The notes: generated from the letters alone by a model not told the origin. DNA of 64,000 bases from Desulfovibrio sp. Huiquan2017 (GCF_017351175.1 NZ_JAFMPN010000012.1:67208-131207); one strand, 5' to 3'. Counted from the stretch's first letter, positions 46,031-55,130 are shown. Numbers and translations are program-made.

Positions 46031-46402
46031 CTAAGAGGCCGCCGCTTTGGTCCGCAAACGGCTTAAAAGCGGGGTAAACTCTTCTGTGGCGAGGGCGAGG
46101 GTCAGCTGCTTGGCCTCAAGGTTCCGCTTCGGAACAACGACGACATCCAGAGGCAAATCAAAATCGAATTGACGCAGCCGGAAATACTCGCGCACCACCC
46201 TCTTTATACGGTTGCGCGCCACTGCATGCCCCATCTTTTTACTGACAGTCAGCCCCAGACGGATACCGTCCTCGGGGCTGCTGCGCTTGAGGATGAACAG
46301 GATGAAACTTCGGGTGAAATGCTTCTTGCCCTGCTCATAACAAGCTGTGAATTCAGGGCTTCTGAGCAGCCGGCGCTCCTTGTTCCAAGCTAGACGGCTA
46401 AT
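46031..46402 (-). CDS. rnpA: RNase P protein component with non-standard start codon
   Basis: Protein subunit of RNase P for tRNA 5' maturation. In the frame the conserved N-terminus [20 protein letters not shown] is encoded upstream of the first ATG (46232-46234). The RNR block is [20 protein letters not shown]. The frame is closed by TAA at 46406-46408 and holds no ATG, GTG or TTG before that block. Candidates are ATT at 46400-46402 (123 residues, overlaps rpmH by 13 bp) or CTG at 46367-46369 (112 residues), which has a perfect AAGGAG 6 bp upstream. I give the longer extent; CTG is at least as plausible by ribosome site. Starting at the ATG would remove the whole N-terminal third. Confidence 0.8.
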   Translation of the reverse strand: MSRLAWNKERRLLRSPEFTACYEQGKKHFTRSFILFILKRSSPEDGIRLGLTVSKKMGHAVARNRIKRVVREYFRLRQFDFDLPLDVVVVPKRNLEAKQLTLALATEEFTPLLSRLRTKAAAS

Positions 46403-46524
46403 CTCTTACGACCTTTGGCGCGGCGGCGGGCAAGCACCTTGCGACCGTTTTTGGTGCGGGAGCGCACCAGAAAACCATGGGTCCTTTTGCGACGGCATTT
46501 GCTGGGCTGATACGTGCGTTTCAT
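46390..46524 (-). CDS. rpmH: 50S ribosomal protein L34
   Basis: 44 residues: [20 protein letters not shown], then [20 protein letters not shown] and RLAV. Typical L34, very basic. Ribosome site AGGAG. It is the first gene of rpmH-rnpA-yidD-yidC-jag, and its 3' end carries the putative ATT start of rnpA. Confidence 0.97.
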   Translation of the reverse strand: MKRTYQPSKCRRKRTHGFLVRSRTKNGRKVLARRRAKGRKRLAV

Positions 46525-46577
46525 ATCGGTAATCTCCTAAAGAGTGAAATTTTGCTAGAAGTTGCGTTGAACGGAAG

Positions 46578-46606
46578 CATATAACCGCTGTCCCCGTGAC
46601 CGTCAA
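46578..46606 (-). promoter_or_regulatory. rpmH promoter candidate
   Basis: TTGACG (46601-46606), 17-bp spacer, TATATG (46578-46583), about 55 bp before the rpmH start. Good match to sigma-70 type. Confidence 0.65.
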
Positions 46607-46755
46607 GCGCTATTTTCGACGTCATTCCGGGACGCCGCTTCCGGCCGAGCGGCTTTTCTGCTACAAGCTTTTTCACCGCTTGGCGAGTGAAAAATCGCCT
46701 GTTTCTCCAATTGGCACAAGAGACCCTTTTAAGGAATTATATACTGTGAGGTAAT

Positions 46756-47409
46756 ATGGACAAGCCCATGGACAACTACTGGAAGCTGAATCTCGCCGAT
46801 CTCAAGGAACAGCTCGAACACAACGGTTTCGACGTCTTCATGGCCGATTCCCTGGACGGGGCCCGCGATGTCGTGATCAACGAAATCCTGCCCGCCATCA
46901 AGCCCGGTACCGTATCCTGGGGCGGGTCCGGCACCTTGGCCGCTTCGGGCCTCTGTGACTACCTGCGCGACAACCCGGAGTACGAGGCCCTGGATACCTG
47001 GGACAAGGCCCTGTCCCCCGGTGAGAAATACGAATTGCGCCGCCAGGCCCTGCTGGTGGACTGTTTCTTTACCGGAACCAACGCCGTCACCCGCGAGGGG
47101 CATCTGGTCAATCTCGACATGATCGGCAACCGCGTGGGGGCCATCACCTTCGGCCCGCGCCATGTGGTGCTGCTCATTGGCCGCAACAAGCTGGTGCCCG
47201 ACCTGGAACGGGCCATGGAGCGGATCAAGGAATACGTGGCCCCGGTCAACACCATGCGCCTGGATTCGAAGACCCCGTGCGTTAAGACCGGCTATTGCAT
47301 GGACTGCTCCTCCCCGGAGCGCATCTGCAACGTCTGGACAATCACCGAGAAGTCCTTCCCCAAGGGCCGCATCAAGATCGTCCTCATCAACGCGGACGTG
47401 GGGATTTAG
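46756..47409 (+). CDS. LUD-domain protein (LutC/YkgG-like)
   Basis: 217 residues of the lactate-utilisation (LUD) fold: VVINEILPAIKPGTVSWGGS, LVDCFFTGTNAVTREGHLVN, and NRVGAITFGPRHVVLLIGRN. The C-terminus adds a Cys cluster PCVKTGYCMDCSSPERICNV (four Cys) that may bind a metal or Fe-S centre. No lutA/lutB genes are adjacent, so this is an orphan LUD protein. Divergent from rpmH. Confidence 0.85.
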   Translation: MDKPMDNYWKLNLADLKEQLEHNGFDVFMADSLDGARDVVINEILPAIKPGTVSWGGSGTLAASGLCDYLRDNPEYEALDTWDKALSPGEKYELRRQALLVDCFFTGTNAVTREGHLVNLDMIGNRVGAITFGPRHVVLLIGRNKLVPDLERAMERIKEYVAPVNTMRLDSKTPCVKTGYCMDCSSPERICNVWTITEKSFPKGRIKIVLINADVGI

Positions 47410-47481
47410 GGCTCCGGCGCCCTGGCGGTGGGCGACGTGCCGATCTTTCGCCCGAACAGGGGGCGGCGTGTCGCGGGAGGG

Positions 47482-47543
47482 TGTGGAAAACGGTGTTCGT
47501 TTCGTGTGCGTAATGGAGCCTGCTGTGGATAAGGTGTGCGCAA
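47482..47543. promoter_or_regulatory. cluster of DnaA-box-like 9-mers
   Basis: TGTGGAAAA (47482-47490) and TGTGGATAA (47524-47532) match the reverse complement of the DnaA box TTWTNCACA exactly. TGTGCGTAA (47505-47513) and TGTGCGCAA (47535-47543) are one and two changes away. All share one orientation within 62 bp of a 186-bp gap, 1 kb from rpmH. There is no AT-rich unwinding region and no dnaA, so this is a candidate DnaA-binding cluster, not a proven origin. Confidence 0.45.
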
Positions 47544-47595
47544 GTGTGTTCGTAACCTGTTCTGTATTGGGAACATCGGCTTGGAGGTCTTGGTG

Positions 47596-48342
47596 ATGGG
47601 CGGCAGGCATCTTTCCACGGATCGTGGATACCGGCGTATGGTCCGGGCGCGGGAGGGCGAGGTCCGCTTTCAGGTGGCCGTGGAGCAGACCGACCTGCTC
47701 GTAGTCGCCGAGTTGGACCTGCGCGACGAGATCGCGGCCTTCGTCTCCAAGGTGCGCGGCGAGATCAAGAACTGGATCATGTTCCATCCCGAGTTCGCCG
47801 AGAGCCTGACGCCCGTGGCCGTGCCGGACAGTGCGCCGGGCATCGTCCAGGCCATGGCGGCGGCCGCCGAGGCGTGCGGAGTGGGGCCCATGGCCGCCGT
47901 GGCCGGGGCCGTCGCCCAGGCCGTGGGCGAGGCCTTTGCCCCGCGCAGCCCGAACCTCCTGGTCGAGAACGGCGGGGACACCTACCTGTGCTCCACGCGC
48001 GAACGGGTGGTGGCGCTGCTGGCCGACCCCGGGTCCGGGGCGTCCGTGGGGTTGCGCATCGCGGCCGATGCCTTTCCCGTGGCCCTGTGCGCCTCCAGCG
48101 GGACCATCGGCCATTCTCTGAGCCTCGGGTCCGGCGACTTGGTGGCCGTGCGTTCCGGGGATGCCCGGCTGGCAGACGCCGCGGCCACGGCCCTGGGCAA
48201 TCTGCTATGTTCGGAGAAGGACATGGATCGGGTCCTGAAGCGGGCCCGCGAACTTGCCCCCCATGGGTTGGACGGGGTTTTTGCCCAGTTCGACGCCAAG
48301 GTGGCCGCCTGGGGCGATCTGGAATTGGTGGCCCTGGACTAG
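47596..48342 (+). CDS. UPF0280-type (ApbE-like) protein
   Basis: 248 residues. The middle block ESLTPVAVPDSAPGIVQAMA, then AAAEACGVGPMAAVAGAVAQ, AVGEAFAPRSPNLLVENGGD and TYLCSTRERVVALLADPGSG resembles UPF0280, related to FAD:protein FMN transferase ApbE. No signal peptide. The start near 47596 (ATG) has GGAGG 9 bp upstream; a GTG at 47593 is also possible. Function not established. Confidence 0.8.
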   Translation: MGGRHLSTDRGYRRMVRAREGEVRFQVAVEQTDLLVVAELDLRDEIAAFVSKVRGEIKNWIMFHPEFAESLTPVAVPDSAPGIVQAMAAAAEACGVGPMAAVAGAVAQAVGEAFAPRSPNLLVENGGDTYLCSTRERVVALLADPGSGASVGLRIAADAFPVALCASSGTIGHSLSLGSGDLVAVRSGDARLADAAATALGNLLCSEKDMDRVLKRARELAPHGLDGVFAQFDAKVAAWGDLELVALD

Positions 48343-48358
48343 GACCGTCCGTCCGGGG

Positions 48359-48895
48359 TTAGAGCAATTGGCCGTAGATCCACAGATCCGTGAGTTTTCC
48401 CCACTTGCGGACCACGCCCAGGCGCAGCCCCTCCTGCCTGAACCCGGTCTTTTCGAGCACCCGGCGGGAGGCCGGGTTCCAGCCGAAACAGGAAGCCGAG
48501 AGCTGCTCGACGGCCGTCTCCTCGCGCATGTACCGGACCAGTTCGTTCACGGCCTCGGTAGCCAGTCCCTTGCCCCAATATGCCGGGCCGAACCAATAGC
48601 CCACCCTGGCGGTGTGCGCCTCCACGTCGGCGCCCCGGATAGCTCCGCAACTGCCGACCAGCTCCCCGTCGAGGAAGATGGCGAACTGCCACTTGTCCTC
48701 GCCCGCGCCGTCCCGGGCCCACAGGACCAGCCGTTCGGCCGCCGCCTTGTCAAAGGGGTGGGGGAAGCGGAACGAAGTGTTCCAGGATATCTCCCGGGTA
48801 TTCGCTACGGGCGGGATCAAGGGGATGTCCGCCATCCTCCATGGACGCAGCAGGCAGCGCGCGGTGGTGCGTTCGGTTCGTGAAAAATCATTCAT
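48359..48895 (-). CDS. GNAT acetyltransferase (RimJ/RimL-like)
   Basis: 178 residues: RTERTTARCLLRPWRMADIP at the N-terminus, ARVGYWFGPAYWGKGLATEA (acetyl-CoA loop) and NPASRRVLEKTGFRQEGLRL, the usual RimJ/RimL pattern. Its start overlaps the stop of the upstream Crp-like gene by 4 bp, so the two are co-translated. Substrate unknown. Confidence 0.88.
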   Translation of the reverse strand: MNDFSRTERTTARCLLRPWRMADIPLIPPVANTREISWNTSFRFPHPFDKAAAERLVLWARDGAGEDKWQFAIFLDGELVGSCGAIRGADVEAHTARVGYWFGPAYWGKGLATEAVNELVRYMREETAVEQLSASCFGWNPASRRVLEKTGFRQEGLRLGVVRKWGKLTDLWIYGQLL

Positions 48896-49548
48896 TCCGT
48901 CGGCTCCCGTTGCCGCATGACGGCGGCGAGCAGTTCCCGTTCGCGGATGCGGAGGACGCGCATGTCGGCCGCGTCCCGGCCAATGGCTACCAGCCCCTGT
49001 CCGGCCATGCCGTGGATATAGCCCTCGATGCGGTCCGGGGTGGTCACGAAGGTTTCCGCCAGGGTTTTGACCGTGGCCTCATACTTGAGTTCGAGCGTGC
49101 CGCAAGTGGAGAAAAGATCGAGGATGCGCACCACGCCAAGCCCCACGGACGGGACCTTCATGGCCTTGCGCGTGGTGGACTTGAGGCGGCTGACCAGCAC
49201 GGTGATGATCGAGGCGATGACCTTGGGGGATTCGCGCATGAATTCCTCCAGGTCGTCCCGCGTGACCACGATGACCTTGGAGTCCTCCAGGGCGATGGCC
49301 GTGGCCGTGCGCACGCCGTCATCCAGGAACAGGGCCATCTCGCCGAAGATGGAGATGGGCTTGAGGACGGCGAAGACCTTCTTGCGGCCTTCGACGGTCC
49401 CGGAGATCTCGATTTTGCCCTCGGTCAGGATGTATGCGGCGTCGCCCTTGCCGCCTTCCTCGAAGACCATGTTGTGCCTGAGCACGTTGCGCATCAGGTA
49501 GTTGCCGCGTGAAACCTGCTTCAACTGGATGTTTTGTTGGGTGATCAT
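48892..49548 (-). CDS. Crp/Fnr-type cyclic-nucleotide-binding regulator
   Basis: About 218 residues. The N-terminal half is a cNMP-binding domain with the phosphate-binding-cassette region EGRKKVFAVLKPISIFGEMA. The C-terminal part (FVTTPDRIEGYIHGMAGQGL) has a weak winged-helix pattern and lacks a strong helix-turn-helix, so DNA binding is uncertain. ATG at 49548 is used; a GTG two codons earlier is possible. Operon with the GNAT gene. Confidence 0.75.
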   Translation of the reverse strand: MITQQNIQLKQVSRGNYLMRNVLRHNMVFEEGGKGDAAYILTEGKIEISGTVEGRKKVFAVLKPISIFGEMALFLDDGVRTATAIALEDSKVIVVTRDDLEEFMRESPKVIASIITVLVSRLKSTTRKAMKVPSVGLGVVRILDLFSTCGTLELKYEATVKTLAETFVTTPDRIEGYIHGMAGQGLVAIGRDAADMRVLRIRERELLAAVMRQREPTE

Positions 49549-49603
49549 GGACACGGTGTGGCTGCTCCGTTTTCGCTGAGGATGATCGCCGTCCGGGGCG
49601 CGG

Positions 49604-51577
49604 TTATTGCCTGACCACCGAGTTGCGGCCCGATTGCTTGGCCTTGTACAGGCCCTTGTCGGCCCGTTTGAGCAGGTCGTTGACGGAGTCCTCGGGGTCC
49701 ATGGCGGCCATTCCGATGGAAACGGTCACGGTCAATGGTCCGGCCTCGGTCGGGATGGGTCGGGATATGGTCATGCTCCGGATGCGTTCGGCCGCTTCCA
49801 TGGCCTGTTCGGCGTCGGTCTCCACCAGCAGGGCGGCGAATTCCTCCCCCCCCAGGCGGGCGAAGATGTCGCTTTGCCGGAATCCGGCCCGGCAACGCAG
49901 GGCGAAGGCGCGCAGGACTTCGTCTCCGACGGCGTGCCCGTGGGAGTCGTTGACCGCCTTGAAGTGGTCGAGGTCGCACATGAGTACGGTCAGGGGGCGG
50001 CCGAACCGCTTGGCCCGCGCCAGTTCGTTTTTGGCCCGCTGGAAAAAGGCGTGGCGGTTGTAGGCCCCGGTCAACTGGTCGCGGGTGGCCATGCGTTCGA
50101 GCCGGGCCTCCAGCCGCCGTTTCTCGGTGACGTCGTGGATAATGGAGTAGTGCAGTTGGCGGCGTCCCAGGGAGACCGGCCCGGTGAAGACTTCCACGTC
50201 ACGCCGGGTGCCGTCCTTGAGGGTGTGCACGTGTTTGAAGTAATTGCGCCGTTCCTCGGCCGCCGTCCTCAGCTCTCCATAGATTTCCGCGTCGCTCATG
50301 CAGTCCAGTTGGCGAATGGTCATGGAGGTCATTTCTTCGCCGGTGTAGCCGTAGTATCGGCAAGCCGCCGGATTGACGAACTGAATGGACGAGTCCAGGG
50401 GGTCGTGCAGGATCATGATCGCCTTGTTCTCCTCGAAGAAGGCGCGGTACAGCTCGTCGCGTTCCGCCATGGCCCGTTCCGCCTCCACCTGGTCCGTTAT
50501 GTCCTGCATGACGCCGTTGAAGGACCCGTCCGGGGTCAGCCGTCCCGAGAGCTCGGCCCAGATGCGGCTGCCGTCCACCCGGCGCAACTGGAGACGAAAG
50601 CGGGATATCGCGCCGTCCCGCTCCAGGGCCGCCCATATCCGTTCCCGGTCCTCGGGATGCACGTAGTGGTTCTGGATACTGGCCGTGTCCACCGGTTCGG
50701 TGGGATCGTAGCCCAGGATGTCGGTCACGGTCCGGTTGGCCTCGACGACGGCGCCGTCGGAGTTGATGAGATAGATGCCCACCAGGGCGTTTTCGAAGAG
50801 CTGGCGGTAGCGTTTTTCGCTGTCGGCCAGGGCCTCCTCTTTGGCCGCGATGTGCTGGAGCATGGCGTTGTGGGCGTCGATGACTTCGCCGATCTCGTCG
50901 TCGCTGTGCCAATCGGCCTGGGCCCAACGGCCGGTGTCCCCGGTGGTGCGGATGGCCTGGAGCAACGCTTCGAGCGGGCGGCTCACGGTCCGGTTGAAGG
51001 CGTAGACCGTTCCGGCCAGAGTCACGGCAATGATCAGCGCATAGGAAAGCATCTGCCAGAGGAACTGCTGGCGGAATCGTTTTTCGGCAAAGGTATGGGT
51101 GTAGTGGATGCCCAGCCTACCCATGTCCACGCGGCTTCCGTCGGGCATGCGCCGGTAAATGTCCCGCCACAGGGTCCGCAGACCGTCCACCCGGTCGGCC
51201 GGGGTGATGCCGTAGGCCAGGAATAGGTTGCCTTTTTCGTCGAGGATTTCGGCCCCGAGCATGGCCTGGTTGCTGGAGATGGTCGCCAGGGCACTGACCA
51301 TTTCCTCGGTCTGATAGTTCCACAGCAGCCCGGCCAGCACGCGGCTGGTGGCCGTGGCGAAGACGCCGGCATCGGTGTCGATCCTGGACATGGCCTCGCG
51401 GCGGGAGAAGTGCCCGACGACAAGCATGAGCAGCAGGGTGCCCACCAGCAGGGGCGGCAGAATGCGCACCAGGAACTTGAAGGTCAGGGACCGGGTGTTG
51501 AACGTCCCCGGCGGAGCCGGGGGGGCGTTCCCGTAATGTGTGGGCTGTTTGTCAGGAGGGGCTGCCATGGAGGGCAT
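49604..51577 (-). CDS. membrane PAS-GGDEF diguanylate cyclase
   Basis: 657 residues. A membrane segment (FLVRILPPLLVGTLLLMLVV) and a second one (MLSYALIIAVTLAGTVYAFN) flank a sensor region of about 120 residues. After a HAMP region come two PAS domains (YRQLFENALVGIYLINSDGA; AFFEENKAIMILHDPLDSS). The C-terminal cyclase has RDQLTGAYNRHAFFQRAKNE, the active GGEEF loop IFARLGGEEFAALLVETD and the inhibitory RxxD site (RQSD) five residues before it. It should make c-di-GMP with product inhibition. It begins 3 bp after the thiamine-binding-type gene, which is upstream in the same operon. Confidence 0.92.
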   Translation of the reverse strand: MPSMAAPPDKQPTHYGNAPPAPPGTFNTRSLTFKFLVRILPPLLVGTLLLMLVVGHFSRREAMSRIDTDAGVFATATSRVLAGLLWNYQTEEMVSALATISSNQAMLGAEILDEKGNLFLAYGITPADRVDGLRTLWRDIYRRMPDGSRVDMGRLGIHYTHTFAEKRFRQQFLWQMLSYALIIAVTLAGTVYAFNRTVSRPLEALLQAIRTTGDTGRWAQADWHSDDEIGEVIDAHNAMLQHIAAKEEALADSEKRYRQLFENALVGIYLINSDGAVVEANRTVTDILGYDPTEPVDTASIQNHYVHPEDRERIWAALERDGAISRFRLQLRRVDGSRIWAELSGRLTPDGSFNGVMQDITDQVEAERAMAERDELYRAFFEENKAIMILHDPLDSSIQFVNPAACRYYGYTGEEMTSMTIRQLDCMSDAEIYGELRTAAEERRNYFKHVHTLKDGTRRDVEVFTGPVSLGRRQLHYSIIHDVTEKRRLEARLERMATRDQLTGAYNRHAFFQRAKNELARAKRFGRPLTVLMCDLDHFKAVNDSHGHAVGDEVLRAFALRCRAGFRQSDIFARLGGEEFAALLVETDAEQAMEAAERIRSMTISRPIPTEAGPLTVTVSIGMAAMDPEDSVNDLLKRADKGLYKAKQSGRNSVVRQ

Positions 51578-51580
51578 GCC

Positions 51581-51880
51581 TTATGTAAGTTTGCTCTCCA
51601 CACTGTGGAGCTTTTGGCTCATGCCGTCTCGGCGGCCCTTGCGGGCGTCCACCTTGATGGTCATGTACAGCCGGTCCGAATCCTTTTCCAGCTCACGGTA
51701 GCAGCCGTCGATCACGTTCATGACCTCGTCCCACTCGCCTTCGATGCTGGTCCCCATGGGGCAGAGGCGATATTTCAGCCCGGACGCCTTGATGACGTTC
51801 AGGGCGCGGGAGACGTAGGTGCTCAGACCGGAGCCGCCCTTGTCCAGGGGAAAAATGGAAAGATCAACGATAACGGCCAT
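51581..51880 (-). CDS. MTH1187/YqgV family thiamine-binding-type protein
   Basis: 99 residues: MAVIVDLSIFPLDKGGSGLS, YVSRALNVIKASGLKYRLCP and MGTSIEGEWDEVMNVIDGCY. This ferredoxin-like fold family (formerly DUF77) binds thiamine or related ligands in known members. Here it precedes the PAS-GGDEF gene. Ribosome site GGAGG-like (AGGGAGGG). Confidence 0.85.
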   Translation of the reverse strand: MAVIVDLSIFPLDKGGSGLSTYVSRALNVIKASGLKYRLCPMGTSIEGEWDEVMNVIDGCYRELEKDSDRLYMTIKVDARKGRRDGMSQKLHSVESKLT

Positions 51881-52329
51881 GGAAAAGCCCTCCCTTGAAT
51901 GGATGTTTTGTTCCCGGTTATAGCCCGATTGTACCAGGAGAGGAAGAAGGGAATCAATTATAGTTCACGACGCCCGTTTCGTATCGCCGTGGCGGGAGGA
52001 AGGGCGTCCACGGCCCCCCGCCGTCCGCCACGGCTGGCCGCTCTGTGATTCTTGTCACGAGTGCTCACCGGTGCCTAGTTTGCCGATTCGCTTGAAAGTT
52101 TTTTGAAGTTGCCTATTGATTTTGTTTGTAAAGCGAGATACGACTTTGTTAATTAATTTTTCCGGGGGGTTATAGCACGAACTCGGAAAAAGAATGTTAA
52201 TCGTGTCACGATTTTGTTAATCGTGGCAAAGAGACGGTTTAGGTCCGAGTTCGGGCGTGTGCCCGACGGTCATGGCGGGAATAACGGTGTTTCCGGCATG
52301 GCAGACTCATTCTATTACGGAGGTGTTCT
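51881..52329. other. hydrogenase promoter region
   Basis: About 430 bp before hynB with AT-rich patches (52090-52200) in GC-rich surroundings. It contains the repeats listed separately, TTGTTAATTAATTTT near 52146 and CTTGTCACGAGTG near 52053. No ORF stands out. It should carry the control of the hydrogenase operon. Confidence 0.6.
52195..52228 (+). repeat. 20-bp-spaced direct repeats with palindrome
   Basis: TGTTAATCGTGTCA (52195-52208) and TGTTAATCGTGGCA (52215-52228) agree at 13 of 14 positions, 20 bp apart (about two helix turns). The first overlaps AATCGTG T CACGATT (52199-52213), a perfect 15-bp palindrome. Likely binding site for a dimeric regulator, about 100-130 bp before hynB. Confidence 0.6.
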
Positions 52330-53316
52330 ATGAAATTTTCCGTAGGTCATGGCAAGGAAGGAGCCGTGGAACGGCTGGAAAAACGCGGTGTCTCCCGTCG
52401 TGATTTCATGAAGTTCTGCGGAACCGTGGCCGCAGTGATGGGCATGGGTCCGGCTTTCGCCCCGAAAGTCGCCGAGGCCCTCACAGCTGACAACAGGCCC
52501 GACGTGGTCTGGTTGCACAACGCCGAATGTACCGGATGTTCCGAATCCATCCTGAGGACTGTCGAGCCTTACATCGACGCCCTCATTCTGGACTACATCT
52601 CGCTGAACTACCATGAAACCATCATGGCCGCGGCGGGTCACGCCGCCGAGAAGGCCCTGTGGGATACCGTCAATGCCGGCAACTATGTCGCCGTCATCGA
52701 AGGCGGTGTTCCCACTGCTCCGGCCGGCACTGCCAACGAGGCCGGTGCTCACGGCAAGGTCGGCGGGCACACCATGCTGGAGACCACCACCAAGGTTGTC
52801 ACCGGCGCCGCCGCCACCATCACGTACGGCACCTGTGCCTCCTACGGCGGCGTGCAGAAAGCCGCTCCGAACCCCACCGCCGCCAAGGGCGTCGGCGAAC
52901 TGTTCCCGGGCAAGGCCATCATCAACGTGCCTGGCTGCCCGCCGAACCCGTTCTCCCTGGTCGGCACCATCGTGCACTTCCTCACCAAGGGTATTCCCGA
53001 ACTCGACGCAGTCGGCCGTCCGATCCCCTTCTACGGCGAGACCGTGCATGACAACTGCCCGAGGCAGGAGCATTTCGACATGGACGAATTCGCGCCTTCC
53101 TTCGGTTCCGAAGAAGCCCGCAAGGGCTGGTGTCTGCGCAAGCTCGGTTGTCGTGGTCCCGAGACCTTCAACAACTGCCCCACGGTCAAGTTCAACCAGT
53201 ACAACTGGCCTGTCCAGTCCGGCCACCCCTGCATCGGCTGCTCGCAGCCCGATTTCTGGGACGGTGCCGACTGGGATGGCGAGACCTACTTCTACGCCGA
53301 CCTGAGCCAGCTCTAG
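52330..53316 (+). CDS. hynB: periplasmic [NiFe] hydrogenase small subunit
   Basis: 328 residues; carries the three iron-sulfur clusters that take electrons from the active site to cytochrome c3. Twin-arginine signal [10 protein letters not shown] (Arg23-Arg24), cleaved near residue 50. Cys ligands: CTGCSES (Cys67, Cys70), [18 protein letters not shown]; distal cluster in [11 protein letters not shown] and [10 protein letters not shown]; medial [3Fe-4S] type in [14 protein letters not shown] and [17 protein letters not shown] precedes the ATG. It is exported together with HynA by the Tat route. Confidence 0.96.
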   Translation: MKFSVGHGKEGAVERLEKRGVSRRDFMKFCGTVAAVMGMGPAFAPKVAEALTADNRPDVVWLHNAECTGCSESILRTVEPYIDALILDYISLNYHETIMAAAGHAAEKALWDTVNAGNYVAVIEGGVPTAPAGTANEAGAHGKVGGHTMLETTTKVVTGAAATITYGTCASYGGVQKAAPNPTAAKGVGELFPGKAIINVPGCPPNPFSLVGTIVHFLTKGIPELDAVGRPIPFYGETVHDNCPRQEHFDMDEFAPSFGSEEARKGWCLRKLGCRGPETFNNCPTVKFNQYNWPVQSGHPCIGCSQPDFWDGADWDGETYFYADLSQL

Positions 53317-53381
53317 TCGATGTGGAAATGGTTTCGTTCAACAAACGCAGACTGAATCAGAATTCTTAAGGAGGATACAAT

Positions 53382-55100
53382 ATGTCTGGTTGCTCCCCTA
53401 AAGCCGCCCCGATGGCGCACGGGAAACACGATGTCGTAGTTGATCCGGTCACCAGGATCGAGGGTCACCTGCGCATCGAGGCCGTGGTCGAAGATGGCAA
53501 AATCGTTGATGTCCGCAGCAGCTCCCAGCTGTTCCGCGGTCTGGAGATCATCCTGAAAGGCCGTGATCCCCGCGATGCCCAGCACTTCACCCAGCGCTCC
53601 TGCGGCGTCTGCACTTACGTGCATGCTCTGGCTTCCATCCGTTGCGTCGACAATGCCGTCGGCGTGGACAAGGAACTGCCCCACAACGCCACCATCATCC
53701 GCAACCTGGTGATGGCCGCGCAGTTCATGCACGACCACATCGTGCATTTCTATCACCTGCACGCCCTGGACTTCGTCGACGTCACCGGCTGTCTGTCCGC
53801 CGATGTCAACAAGACCGCTGAAATCGCCGCCGCCGTCGCCAAGACCGTGCGCCCTGATCCCAAGATCGTCTCCTCCAAGGAAGACCTTCAGAAGACCAAG
53901 GACACCGTCAAGGGCATCGTCGATTCCGGCCGCCTGGGCATTTTCACCAACGCCTACTTCCTCGGCGGCCACCCGGCCTACGTCCTGCCGCCCGAGGTCA
54001 ACCTGCTGGCCACCAACCACTACCTGAACGCCCTGCACCTGCAGGTCAAGGCCGCTCGCGCCATGGCGGTGTTCGGTGCCAAAAACCCGCACACCCAGTT
54101 TACCGTCATGGGTGGCGTGACCTGTTACGAAGGTCTGACCGACAAGTACATCAATGACTTCCTGGCTCTGTACGCGGACATCAAGGACTTCATCCTCGAC
54201 TGCTACATCCCGGACCTCATCGCCGTTGCCAGCTACTACAAGGATTGGGCCTCCATCGGCGGCACCACCAACTTCATGAGCTTCGGCGAATATCCGGCTC
54301 AGGGCGGCGAGGCCGACCTGAACTCCCGGTACGTCAAGCCCGGCGTCATCTTCGACCGCAAGATCACCGACGTGCAGGCCTTCGACCCGACCAAGATCGA
54401 AGAGCACGTCAAACACTCCTGGTACAAGGATGATTCTCCGAAGCATCCCTACGCCGGCGTGACCGATCCCATGTACACCAGCCTGGACGACAAGGCGAAG
54501 TACTCCTGGATGAAGGCGCCCCGCTACGACGGCAAACCCACCGAGGTCGGCCCGCTGGCCACCTGCCTGGTCAACTACGGCCTGGGTCATCCCGAGTTCG
54601 TCAAGTACGTCAACTTCGTGCTCGGCAAACTGGAAGTCGGCCCCGAGGCCCTGTTCTCCACCCTGGGCCGCACCGGCGCCCGTGGTATCGAGTGCCTGAT
54701 CACCTGCCTGAAGACCGAAGACATGGTCAACGATCTGAAGGAAAACATCGCCAAGGGCAACCTCGACATCTGCAAGGATTGGGACATGCCCTCCGAGGCG
54801 CAGGGTGTTGGTTTCGTCAACGCTCCCCGCGGCGCCCTGAGCCACTGGATGAGCATCAAGGGCGGCAAGATCGACAACTTCCAGCTCGTGGTCCCGTCCA
54901 CCTGGAACCTCGGTCCCCGCTGCGACAACAACCTGCCCGGCCCCACTGAAGAGGCCCTGCTGGACAACACCCCGATCGCCGATCCGGAACGCCCGGTCGA
55001 GATCCTGCGCACCGTCCACTCCTATGACCCCTGCATCGCCTGTGGCGTGCACGTCATCGACAACAAGACCGGTAACGTCAAGAAGTTCCGCGTCCTGTAG
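53382..55100 (+). CDS. hynA: periplasmic [NiFe] hydrogenase large subunit
   Basis: 572 residues; holds the Ni-Fe site that splits or makes H2. The Ni ligands are RSCGVC (Cys74, Cys77) and DPCIACGVH (Cys551, Cys554). All four codons are TGC/TGT, so this is not a [NiFeSe] enzyme. The C-terminal tail after His557 (15 residues, VIDNKTGNVKKFRVL) is the peptide removed by the maturation protease. It has no own signal and is carried by HynB. It follows hynB by 65 bp with AAGGAGG upstream. Confidence 0.97.
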   Translation: MSGCSPKAAPMAHGKHDVVVDPVTRIEGHLRIEAVVEDGKIVDVRSSSQLFRGLEIILKGRDPRDAQHFTQRSCGVCTYVHALASIRCVDNAVGVDKELPHNATIIRNLVMAAQFMHDHIVHFYHLHALDFVDVTGCLSADVNKTAEIAAAVAKTVRPDPKIVSSKEDLQKTKDTVKGIVDSGRLGIFTNAYFLGGHPAYVLPPEVNLLATNHYLNALHLQVKAARAMAVFGAKNPHTQFTVMGGVTCYEGLTDKYINDFLALYADIKDFILDCYIPDLIAVASYYKDWASIGGTTNFMSFGEYPAQGGEADLNSRYVKPGVIFDRKITDVQAFDPTKIEEHVKHSWYKDDSPKHPYAGVTDPMYTSLDDKAKYSWMKAPRYDGKPTEVGPLATCLVNYGLGHPEFVKYVNFVLGKLEVGPEALFSTLGRTGARGIECLITCLKTEDMVNDLKENIAKGNLDICKDWDMPSEAQGVGFVNAPRGALSHWMSIKGGKIDNFQLVVPSTWNLGPRCDNNLPGPTEEALLDNTPIADPERPVEILRTVHSYDPCIACGVHVIDNKTGNVKKFRVL

Positions 55101-55130
55101 AGTGCATAGGCGCAACCGCGCAAAAGAACA

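Noticed and set aside
46232-46234. ATG at 46232-46234 as the rnpA start
   Set aside because: It would remove about 55 residues that match the conserved N-terminal part of RnpA; the upstream codons are clearly coding.
53382-55100. [NiFeSe] hydrogenase
   Set aside because: The C-terminal Ni-binding positions are encoded by TGC and TGT. There is no in-frame TGA for selenocysteine.
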